Position numbers and translations under genes: made by a program
Shown here: in pieces, positions 27,400 to 38,500 of the stretch
Position numbering within the stretch: the stretch's first letter is position 1
Layout: the number at the start of each line of letters is the position of its first letter
NCBI GenBank assembly: GCA_030267565.1
Contig: BRXU01000006.1
Span: 4,514,001 to 4,578,000 of the forward strand
From: Pleodorina starrii
Taxonomy: Eukaryota; Chlorophyta; Chlorophyceae; Chlamydomonadales; Volvocaceae
DNA: 64,000 nt
Direction: 5' to 3'
Notes under the pieces: model-generated
The model's database searches: none
The model's input: the letters and a program-made list of their open reading frames with translations, nothing else
Told to the model about the DNA's origin: nothing

Positions 27400-30300
27400 A
27401 TGGCATATGTCTGGTGGCTGTCACAACTTTTATGCAAAACGGCCGTTAGCCGCAACGCAGGTTGCCCCCTCGCTTTGCAATTTTTTGATCGCAGACCAAA
27501 AGCTGAACATCGGTGTCAGAATCGTGGCGTCTCAGGAAGTCGGTCGCCGGACATCGCGGACGGCCTTCCGCGACACGAGACGGACTCGCTCACCACCAAG
27601 CTGCGAGGCTCACGTAGTCGAAGTCGCAGTCCTCGGCAGCTCAACAGTAACGATCCCGAGCGTCGCGAGCAAACACATAGCAAGCAGGCGCACCGGAGTA
27701 CATCGCTAGCGGACGGCGGCGACGGCGGCAACAGCGAGCCACACCACAATGGCCAGTCGTCCGACACACACTCTTGCCGCAATGTTTCTCGTGAAGTGAA
27801 TAATGACTCTCTGCGGGACCGCTCCGGCGGCGATGACGCCTGCCACGGCGACGAAACCCGTGACCACCCCGCCATGGCACGGCGATCCGCAGAGGCGGCA
27901 GCACCAAGCGGCAACGCGGCTGATCAGGGCGCGCGCAGCAAAGACGGCGACGCTCCAAACCTAAAGGACAGTAGGCGGCGGCGCGGCGCCGCAGGGACTC
28001 GCAGCCGCAGCCCGGGGAGGGACTGCGGCGGCGGCGGGTGCAGCCCAAGCGCCGACCGCGACGTCAGCCGCAGCCCCCTGCACGGATCCCGCTCCAAATC
28101 CTCGGCATCCCTGCCGGACTCTATGGATTCGGATCTTGTCGCATCGGGCCGCAGATCCTCCGAAACCGGCAAGCGCCGCAGGTCCAGATCGCCGGATCTC
28201 GATGCCGCAGGCGGCGGCAGGCGGGAGGAGAGCAGGGAGAGGGCTCGGGACGGGGAGGAGCGATCGCGGCCCGACGGGGGGGACCGCGACTGCGGCCCGG
28301 GACGGCACCACGGCAGCGATCGGGGCTCGGAACGCGACCGGCCGGACACGGCTCGCAGCCGCAGCAGGAGTCGCAGCCGCAGCAGGAGCCGCCCTCGCGC
28401 CGCGGGAGCTCACCGCGACCACCGGGAACAGGACCGGCACCGTGACGGCGGCGGCGTGTCAGACGGGCGACGCCGGGAGCGCGACGGCGGTCAGGGCGGC
28501 GGCGCCGCTGCCGCCGAGGCCGGCGGCGGCGCGGAGCGCGCCCGGCGCGTCAGCGCAGCTGACGCGGACGAGCCTGCGCCGGTTGCCTCGGGGGGCCCCA
28601 GTCGGGCAGCCGCCGCCGCGGGAGCTGGCGGCAACGCGCCTGGTGGTCCGGCACAGCGGTCCGGCTCCGGAGCCCGGCCGCTGGTCAGCTTTGCAGATGA
28701 GCTGGACGAGCAGGGCGGCCTTGGCGGCGGCGGCGGCCTGCGGGCCACCGGCGCCACCGGCTCCACCGCCAACGGCTCCCTTGCCGCCAGTACGGCGCAG
28801 CGGTTCATGCGGGAAGAAGCGGCGCAGCGGCTCACCATCCCGCCGCGCACCATCACCACCACGAGCTCCCTGCCGCTGCCGCTGCTGACGGGGGCGGCGT
28901 CGGGAGGCGCCTTTGGGCTCCGTCATCACCACCAGGTGTCGACGGCGTCGCCAATCGGCGGCTCAGCGGCCGCGGCGGCGGCTGGAAACGGTCTCACGTT
29001 GGGACTCTCACACTCGCCCGTGGCGGAGGCCGGAGCGGTAACGACGGGAATGGTGGATGCGGCGCCGTCGCGCAGCCGCGGCGGCAGCCCGGTGTCATGC
29101 AGCGGCCGCACGCTGGGACGGGTGCTGTTTGGTACGGCAACGGTGAGTCGTGTCACGGGGGTTGGGTGGGCGCCCCAGGGGTGCGAGGAGCATGGCGGAC
29201 TTCGCGCCGATGCCGCGACAGCACCACTATCACTACCCCCACAGCCGCATCGGGGCCGGCTTGCCTTTTCCTCTTCCTGCCTCCCCCATCTGCCGGCCCT
29301 CTCCCTTTCGCCGCGGTTCCAGTTTTCCGGTTTCGTGGCCGCGACACTATTATCCCACCCCTTCTCAATTGGTCTGTCAGCCTGTCTGATTGCCTCCTTG
29401 GACTGCCATACCCCCTTGCCCTCCTACCCCCTCCCCCCGCCAGGCCCGCTGCGCCCGCCCCTACATGGAGGACCGCCACTGCATCGTGCAGTGCCTGCGG
29501 CCGCTGTCCTCCTCGGGCCAGCCGCTGCAGGACGGCGTGCAGCGCTGTCTGGCGGCCATCTACGACGGCCACAACGGCACCCGGGCAGCGGACACGGCGG
29601 CCTCCCGGCTGCACATGCTGCTGGCGGCGGATGCGGCGCTGAGGACGCACACCGGTGAGGACTGGGGACGTGGGGAGCGGAGTGGGGGATGGGGGGACTG
29701 AGGAGCGGAGTGGGCAATGGGAGTGGGGGATGGGATGGGATGGCCAGAGGAGGGGAATGGAGTCTCGCGCTCTGTAGAATTGGCGTGAGTGGAGGATGGA
29801 GTGGCGAAAGAAAGGAACCCCATCATCCAACCGCCATGTATGATCCTGTCAGCCTGCCTATTCTATTTGCCTATCTTTAACCTCCCCTTCCCCGGTGGGT
29901 CCCGCCGTCCGAACATCTCTTTACCCCCCAGGCGAGGTGGCCCCACCCGCCGCCATGGCCGCGGAGGAGGCTGCCATTGGCGGCGCTCTGCGCCGCGCCT
30001 TCCGCCGCCTGGATGACGAGATCCTGGCGGAGGCGCGGGCGGACGGGGCACGAGACGGCGCCACCGCACTGCTGGTCATGAGACTCAGCGACACACTCTA
30101 CGCGGCGCATGCGGGTGGGTAACGACGAAACCTTAGCGAAGGAATGGAGGCGGGCGGGTGGGTCTGGGTTCGCAGGGTCGAACGTAGGCTTCGAGCTGTG
30201 CTGGTGGGCTGTTAACAAGTATACAAACTGCAGCGATGGAGTGGGGGATTAGGTGATGGTCAGTGTGAGGACATGGCCAGGTCGAAGCACTGAGACAATG

Positions 30301-31592
30301 TGGCAACGTCGCCTCCGCTCCATGTTTGCGGACTGTGTTGCTTGCCCCGCGCCGCACAATCCGCAATGCCGCAATGGTCACCTCACAAACCACAATGCCT
30401 TAAATGTTTACTCCGCCCACCCCCACAGGCGACAGCCGCGCTGTCCTGTCCCGTCGCGGCGCCGCGGTCCGTCTGACGGAGGACCACAAGCCCCACCTGC
30501 CTGCGGAGCGGTCCCGAGTGGAGGCAGCGGGCGGGCGGGTGGACTTTCAGCGCTGCTGGCGGGTCATTGTGGAGCCGAGGGAGGGGCGGCTGGGCAGTGG
30601 ACTGGCGGTCAGCAGGTGGGGAGGGTTGGTGCGAGTGCTGGGTGGGCGAATAGAGGGAGGGAGGGAGGCAGGGAGAAAAGCACCTAGTACCGGTAGATTA
30701 TGAAATGCGTTCTGAAATGTGGCGCGCGAAGTTGGGAGCCCCGTCCATCTCGCCCTTCCTCCGTCTCCGCTGCGGTATCATTTTCTACCTTCCTCACTCC
30801 CGCCCTCTCCACTGCCTAGTTCTCTCTTCTCCCTTATGGCTCCAATCTTCTGTTTCGTTCAGTTTTCACACGCCGCCGTCCCCCATCCCGCCCTCAAATA
30901 AGAACATTCCTCATCCGTCATCCCCCTCCCTCTCCCCCTTCTTTTCCCCCTTTGCCTCCCTCCCTCCCTTCCCTCCCCCCTCGGCTCAGGTCCCTCGGCG
31001 ATCTGGACTTCAAGGAGCCCCGTCGCTTCGTGGAGTGTGAGCCCGACGTGAAGCGCCTGGTGCCGCTGCCCGGAGACAACCTGGTGGTGCTGGGAAGCGA
31101 CGGACTGTGGGACGTGATGAGCGATCAGGAGGCGGTCGACTGCGCAAACAGGGCGCTGCAGGTGGGCGGGCGGCCGGGGGTGGAGGCGGGGAGGGGATTG
31201 GGGGGTGCGGGCTGGGGCGAGCGCGCGTGGCAAGCTGCGGGGCGCGGCAGGCTGTGGAGTGCGGGGTGCGATAGAGCGTGCGTGTCGAACTGTCAGGAGG
31301 GATCGTAATGCCTTTCGGAGGGGAGGCTCATCCACGAGTAGAGCGCCTCGTCAGGGTTTGCCCTCCATCACCAACCTCGGCTCCCGCTTTCCGTTGCCGC
31401 GATGTCGTCGCTTGGCCCTTGCCTTTCCGCCAGGCCCGCCGCTCCACGTCCGCCGCCGCTGCGGGCGGGGCCCCGGGGGCCTACCGCGACGACGACGCTC
31501 GCGCCGCCGCCGAGGCTCTGTTGGAGGAGGCGGTGCGGAAGGGCACCGCGGACAATGTCACGGTCATTGTCATGCTGCTGCAGTGGGACTGA
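27400..31592 (+). CDS. PP2C-family protein phosphatase with Arg/Ser-rich N-terminal region
   Basis: Metal-dependent Ser/Thr phosphatase (PPM/PP2C). Six exons (27400-29142, 29444-29654, 29932-30114, 30429-30615, 30990-31161, 31434-31592) join in phase to 884 aa. The catalytic domain occupies residues 582-884 with all signature motifs: RPYMEDRH (Glu590, Asp591), IYDGHNG (Asp622; most family members have DGHGG), [34 protein letters not shown] (Asp812) and TADNVTVIV (Asp872). The N-terminal 580 residues are unlike plant PP2Cs: many RS/SR dipeptides ([14 protein letters not shown]), followed by Ala/Gly-rich sequence, suggesting a nuclear-speckle or splicing-factor association. The start is uncertain: ATG 27400 opens the frame, but the first 40 residues look untypical, and a later ATG such as 27871 is possible. 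TGTAA occurs at 32253. Confidence 0.9.
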
Positions 31593-32252
31593 GGGGCGGG
31601 CTGAGGCAGGGAGGGAGGGAAGGGGATTCCTTTGTCAGTCCGGCCTCGATAACGTAACTTTTCTAAAGCAGATAGGGAGGGGCCGAGGGGCTGGCCACAC
31701 GACCGACCGACCGGCCGGCCGATACGGGCTTGAATCGTTATCGCCCATGGCGCGGCCCCGGCCTGGAGCTGCGGCCTGCGCCTGGCTGTCCTGCCTGGTG
31801 TATCTACCTGGCTACGTAATTATAAGTCTGGCTGAATGGCTGGATGATTTCTTCGCCTGCTGGTGCCTTGTTGCTGGGCAGCGCTGACGGCGGCTGCGGA
31901 CTGGCTGTCTCATGAGTACATGCGTGCGACTGCGGAGGTTGTCACAATGTCATTCGCGGCGTGGTGTGGCGTGGCGGTTAACAGCGTCTTGAAGCTTATG
32001 AAGCGGCGGCGGCGGCGGCTTTGGCAGGTTGTGCCGGCCCTTCGCACTCCGCAACTTGGTCGTGTCGGTCCTGCTGATGCTACTGCTAATCCATTGAAGT
32101 CTTCTGTCGTTGACGGTGTGGTGTTCAGCAAAGCCGGCGGCAGCGGGATGCAGGATACTTTTGAAGTAATAGATCCGACGGGCCATTCGGGCCGAGATCG
32201 GTCCAAATTCCCCGGAAACTCAGCCATCGCCACCACTGCCGATCCATCGGCG

Positions 32253-32257
32253 TGTAA
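32253..32257 (+). terminator. TGTAA polyadenylation signal (PP2C gene)
   Basis: First plus-strand TGTAA after the PP2C stop, 660 nt downstream. Confidence 0.5.
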
Positions 32258-34781
32258 TGGATGCGGGAGCGGCGCGCCGAGGCCAAGTGTCCACTCTCAT
32301 GAACTTTCCTGGTTTACCTGGGGAACTGAGGCGAGGGAGTTGTGCACAGGACTGGACGCGGATCTTCGCTCATTCTTATCGGCGGCGGCGGGGGGCAGGC
32401 TGGCCTTGATTCGTTGCAATGCACGCCTTTGGGTTCTCGTTGTGGCATTTGGGAAGAAGACTCAGTGATATGTGTGTAGTCCTTCCGGAAAAGCTCTGGG
32501 TAATTGGCGTGCCTCTGGCGCATCGTCTGCTGTCACAATACACCACCAAAGTCGCTACCGCAGGATCATTTCACCGAACTTCACTCGGCTGCCTGCGCTC
32601 TCGCTTCCGTGTGACTGCCTGGTATGTACATCGTATGCCGCTCCTGTTCGGCGTTTGTGCTGCCCCGCTCTCACATGCTCGTGTGCGTGTCAGAATCCCC
32701 AAAGTCGAGGGAGGGTAAGTCCAGAAGAGGGGGTGCTGGAGCCTCCCGCCTTGCTAGTTTGTGCTTTTGCACAGAGGACTTTTCCACGTTTATCGTAGCA
32801 TATTTGCAACGTACCATTCTTGGGTATGTCGTGCGCGTACCGCTGCGGAACCGCGGGTTCGTGTCGTTGCTAGTGAACCATTACAAGAAGCGCGGATGAT
32901 GGTGTGCCCCCGTAACATCGGGGCTGTGCAAGAGGGGCCTTTATTGCGGGGCTGGCACGTGGCTTTGGGGTGGTTGTGGGTGGCATTTCGAGGTATAGGT
33001 GGCGGAACCCAACCGGAGGAACCTAACCGTCCTAACGTCGTGTGCGTGCAACGACTGAATGCTCTAGGCATTTGCATGGCTTAGATTGAAGAAGGGGCTG
33101 AGTAGGTGGGCGTGCTGTTTTTGGCCCCCCGCCCCCAAGAGCTGTCGCCCCTGGGAGGAGAGTTATGAAGGGGTCGAGGACGGTTCAGTTTGCACATTGC
33201 ATGATGGCGCGTGTAGCGCATAGGCGGTTGGTTTCCTGGATTTCAGCTCGCTGGAATGAGATGAGCAAAAGTTTCCAGCAGGACCTTGTAACAGCGAACG
33301 TATACCCCGTTGCAGCACTCCCTGCCATGATGTGCTGGGGCAATCAGTCTCGACGAGGTCGCCTTTGCATAACAAGAACAGCATGTCGAGCATCATCAGG
33401 AACATGATCATGATAAGCATGAAAACTGATTGCACATTTGCATGCTCATCGTTAGCGTATGTCGATCCATTCATATATTTTCATTATTGGGTGGGTCCAA
33501 AAGGACCGCCAGAAATTGAGGAAGGATCCGAAGACCACGACCTCGGGGATGGAATTTAGTTTTCAACCAGCAATAGTCGCGACTCGGTAAGACCTCATAG
33601 TCTGCGACATTGCCCCAAGCGCAAAGATACTTACACATGCGCGCCGCTGAGCCAGGGTTAACGGCAGCCAGTCCTGGGCAGCTGTCCAGACGATGGTGGG
33701 TACCGGTAAGCGTTACTGCGTTGCCAAACCTTCCACGCTGGTTTACTAATTTCAGTTAATCTTGCAGTGAAGCAATACGCGTTTGTCATGGAAGACTTCC
33801 AAGACTTCCAAGGGTGCGCGTGCACGAAAGGCCCTGGTCAGAGCTAACAGCTGCAGCGCGCAAGCGCCTTTGCGCCTGATTCTGACCCCGCCTAGCCTTA
33901 TCGTGTCGAATGCCCTCATTGCATGCAAATTACATCATAAAAAAAGGACTTCCAAAATTACAATGTGCGCATCTGTTCCTGTAAGGGCCGGACTCGTCCC
34001 GCCAAAACATCACATGCCTCCAGAGGCGGGCTGGCGCCCTGACGACCAACCTGACCGAGGCACTGTTGGAGGTGACGGCTGGTTCAGGTGCTGCCTGTGG
34101 ACTAGACACGCACTCGGCACTCGATTGCTTTGGGTACTGGTTTGCAGGCTGCTACAACCGTAGCAGTTGTCTTATGGTTGGCAACTGTTGGCAAGCGGTT
34201 GGCAGCTCCAGGCCTGAGAAATCTTCCCAGCGTCAGAATCGCACAGCCAGTCGGCCCGCTGGCTCCTTCACGTCGTGGATGTCTGGGTGCTGGAGCGGAG
34301 CAGACGAATGCGCTTTTACAGCGCCAGCCAAGAGGCAAGTCCGGTGCCCCTCCCCATAATTCCCGTCCTCGGTAGCAGCAGGCAACAAGGTAGGAGCACG
34401 CTGTCTTGTCCATGCAGTCACAACCACACAATCGTATGACCGAGCGCCAAACACGTTCTCCGCCGTCATTTCTTTCGGACTTCTTTCCCAGAGCGTGTCC
34501 TGTTACGTACACGTCACCACACCACCACCGCCCGTGCACCGCCGTCCTTCCGCCCTAAGCACGTTTCTTCGATTCTTTCAGCGCCGCTGCGTGTGCTGCC
34601 CTGGTTGCTGAACCATTCCAGCGCCGCTCCTTGTCCGATTCGCCCGTCCCTTCCCATACAGATGCCATGGAAAATGCCCTACACTACGGCACTGCTCAAG
34701 AATTCTAACCCTGCTATCACTGCTTGTGCGAAGTCAGATGTCCGCCGCCTGCCCCGCTGCCTTCAGATGCCGACCAGAAGC

Positions 34782-34814
<33 letters not shown>
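34782..34814. repeat. (CTG)n microsatellite
   Basis: An almost perfect run of about ten CTG triplets in the region between convergent genes. Confidence 0.9.
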
Positions 34815-34815
<1 letters not shown>

Positions 34816-35524
34816 ATCTGCAGCCCCTCCAATGCCAGCAGCCCTGATCCACCACAGCGGGCGCCGGCGCCCCAGACGACGGCGCAAAGCCACCGGCGCT
34901 GCTCCTCCGCTTATCGCCTCCGGTGGCGGCAGGGCCGGCGGCGGCGGCGGCAGCAGCCACCTGCACACACAGCGTCAGCAGACGGGGCCCAGCGGACGGG
35001 CAGGGCAGGGCGGGACGGGGCGGGGCGAGCAGGGCGCGGGAACGACGATATTAGGGAACGGAAACAACCGCCGCCGCCGTCGCCGCCCACCGCCCATTCC
35101 GCCCCGCCCCGCCCCGTGCCAGCGCCAGCGCCCGCGCCCGGGTCCCATTCAAAGGTCCCTCTCATCTCAGCGCCACACCGTCAGCCACTGCCACGTGCCA
35201 CCACCACCTGCCGCATCACCCCGACCGGTTTCCAGGTCTCCAGGACCATTGCGGCGCGCGGCGTGCTTCCCTTCCGCCCCCACAGAGAGACGCCACCCAC
35301 AAAAGTGAGCCCCGCCCCGAATAGAAAGCTACGACCGACCAGCCGCACCGCACCGTGCCGCTTCCCAACCAGCCAGCCAGCCTGCGCCGACACACGCGCT
35401 CTCCTCACGCTCACTCGCGCTGACTCTGACTCTCTCTGACTCTCTCATGATGCGCTCTCAGCACACAGCCCCAACGCGCGCTCCCCCTCGCGGGCACACC
35501 CGCGCTCAAGCAGCACATCCGCGC

Positions 35525-38500
35525 TCAAGCGGGCACCGCGGCGGGTGCGGGCGCGCCGACCTTGACGGCTCCGTCGTACTCCCCGGCCGCCAGCACCGCC
35601 GGCGACTCGGCGCTGCCGCCCTCCGCCTCCAGCGTCACGTCCCCACGCAGAACCACGCCTGCGAGGAAGGGGCCAGGACCGGGGAGGGGGAGGGCAGGAT
35701 GAGTCGGGTCGGGTCGGAGAACCACAAACGGAATGGAAGCAGAGGGGCGCGAGGGTGAGAGGGGCGGAGGAGGGTGACTCAAGAAAGGCGCCAGGACAAG
35801 AGGTCCAGTGACGGTAGCAGCCCAATCGACACAGAGCCAGCCAACCAGCCAGCCATGGGGGAAACGGTGAATGAGAAAGGTGTGGGTGAGGACGGACGTA
35901 CGAAAGCGCCTCGCCAGCAGCACTTGCCACCCCCCCCCCTTTCCCGATCTACACTCGCCGTCGCATCGCCCTCACGCTTGCCCCCGTCCCCTCCCCAGGG
36001 CGTTCCATCCATCCAGCCAGCCATCATCCCTCCCTCCCTCCTTCCCTCGAAATGGATCTCGCTCCATATCGCCTTTGGCAGTACACACACGCACACACAC
36101 ACGCACCCATCCACCCACCCGGCGAGAACTTGACGGGTCCCTTGACGGTGACTGACTTAGCGGAGAGCAGACTGGGCACCGCCGGGGTCAGCGCCTGCGG
36201 TTGGCGGGGGGGTGCGGGTGGGTGTATGTGGAGGGCTTCGGAGCAGCGGAGATGGGACACCAGCGAGCGAAGAGCGGCGAGGTGTGGATTCAAGTGGATG
36301 GTCCACCCCCCGGCCCCCACCCACCACCCCGCCGTTTTAATTATTGCCCCCCACCTCAGCCCCACCGCTATCCCAACCAGCGCGGGGGAGAGTGATGGGG
36401 AGAACGATGAGGGCGGTGAGCTGTAAACCTGTAATTCGCAGCTGGGTCTGGCGTGTATCAGGCGGCAACAGACCGCAACACCAAACCCACCCAACCACCC
36501 ATCAGGTCCGTTCGCTGTCGACGTCTCAGTTCCTTCGCTGCGGTAAGTTCCTTCTTACCCCACCTACCCACCCACCCACCCACCCACCCACCCACCCACC
36601 CACCCACCCACCCACCCCCACTTCCACCCCCCTCCCCGACCCAGCCCCACCTCCAGTTGGTCGACCAGTTTGTAGAAGCCATCGTCCAGCTTCACCAGCG
36701 GCACACCGCCACCCCCCGCCAGCAGCGCCGGAGCGACAGCCACGGTGGCGTCCTCCGCGATCACGTACGCGTCGGACCTCAGCACGAAGAGGTCGGAGCA
36801 GGTCTTGACGGGCGCGAAGCGGGAGCGGGGAACCACGATGGCGCCTGGGGAGGTGTGTGGGTGTGGGTGTGGGTGTGTGTCGAGGGGGAGTGTAAGGGGT
36901 TGTGTTCGGGTCTGTTGGGATACCGGTAGGTGGGTGGATGAGACGGGCGATATGGTGGGGAGAGCAGGGAAGGCGGGGAACGACGTCCAAGTAGGCGCAG
37001 AGCTGAGCTGACAGACTGACACAGCAGCAGAGCTAGAAGGGCCGGAATGCCGGAATGGCCGAACAGAGACGAGAGCGTCGTGGTGGGAGGGAAACACACA
37101 CACGCATCATGCCCAACACAGATCCCCCACATCCCCACCACCCCTACCTCCCCTACCACCGCCCCCTACCACCGCCCCCTCTCCCCCTCTCACCCGCGCT
37201 GTCGAAGCACTCGATTGCTGACCCCATGGCTGTCTCCAACTGGAACACCGGGCCGCTGCTGCCCTCCCGCGGGTTGACCGTCTTTTTGTTCTTGATCAGC
37301 GGCAGGCCCAGCGCCCCGCCGGATGAGTCCAGGGTGGCCCTCAGCTGCTCCAGGGACACCCACAGATTGTTGGTGTTGAAGTACCTGGCGGGGAGAACGT
37401 GTGAGAGGGCAAGTAACTCTAAAGGGGGAGGGAAAGGGGGGGGGGGGTCAATCGGGGACAGGTGGAGTGGAGGGCCCCCCTCCCTCCCTCCCCGCCCCTC
37501 GCGAAGTGCAAGCCAGGAACCGAAAACCAAAGCTCGCCCCCCAGCCCCCAGCCCCCAGTCCCCAGCGCCCCACTGACTTGTGTTTTGCGATGTCCTCGAA
37601 CGCCTTCTTGTCCGCATCCGGGCACATGGCGCTCTCCCGCAGCATCAGCCGCCCGTCGGAGCGCCGTACACACAGGTGACCGCCCTTCTTGTCGGAGGCG
37701 GTGCGCTCACACACCTGGCCCAGGGCAGGGGAGGGGAGGGGAGGTAAGAAAAGAGATACCGATGGAAGGGGAGGGGACTGGGGACACGGGGACATGGGGA
37801 CATGGGATGGGAGGGGGCGTGGTCGCATCTGACGGAGGACGAAGGACGGAGGACGGACGAGGACAAACCCACACCCGCACCCACCCACCTCCATCAGGAA
37901 GGCCTTTTTGGAGGTTGCAAAGTACGACAGCAGATCCAGATCCAGAGTGGCTCCCAGGTTATCAGAGTTGGACACGAAGAGGTACCTGTGTATATGGGGG
38001 AGGGAGGGGTGTGTGGCGTTGAAAGAGTCGTTAGGGAACGAGGAGGTGAGGTGAGGTAAAGCGGTCTTCCTCATGAGTCGATTTTTGGTTCAAAAACATG
38101 AACAAGGGGATTATGAGCTGCTGACGAGCAGAGAGGCTGAGGCTAGGGGTTATCAAGAAGAACAATCTTGAGTGGGGCGAGTGACATACCGACAAGACAG
38201 GTTGGCAAACGGACACCAAACTAAACCGCCCAAAGGAAACACCCCAAGAGAGGCAGAGAGAGGTGTTGGCGCTCCTCCCAAGCCATGCCCCCGACCCCGT
38301 ATGTACGACAGTACGACCGCAGTACCCACTTGATGCCCTTCTCGATGAGTCGGTCCAGCATACCCGAGCCCAGCAGCGAGGGGTAGATGTCGCCGTGGCC
38401 GGGGGGGCACCTGCCGGGGGTGTGTGTCCAGGTGACGTCAGATGTCGTACACTGGGGTGATGTCGCGTTGGCCGACAGGGGCGAGGCGCAGCGGTGGGGC

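Larger units (their letters stand above)
31593..35524. other. Convergent intergenic region PP2C / UGPase
   Basis: Almost 4 kb without a supported gene. It holds the PP2C 3' UTR (signal at 32253) and the UGPase 3' UTR; the first minus-strand TGTAA after UGPase is at 34316-34320. A CTG run lies at 34782-34814. A 237-codon plus-strand frame at 34726-35439 contains a poly-Leu run produced by that CTG repeat and otherwise only low-complexity Pro/Arg sequence; I do not accept it as a gene. Confidence 0.45.

Noticed and set aside
34726..35439. Plus-strand gene with a poly-Leu signal peptide
   Set aside because: The Leu run comes from a (CTG)n microsatellite, the remainder is Arg/Pro low complexity, and the region is the 3' flank of two convergent genes.
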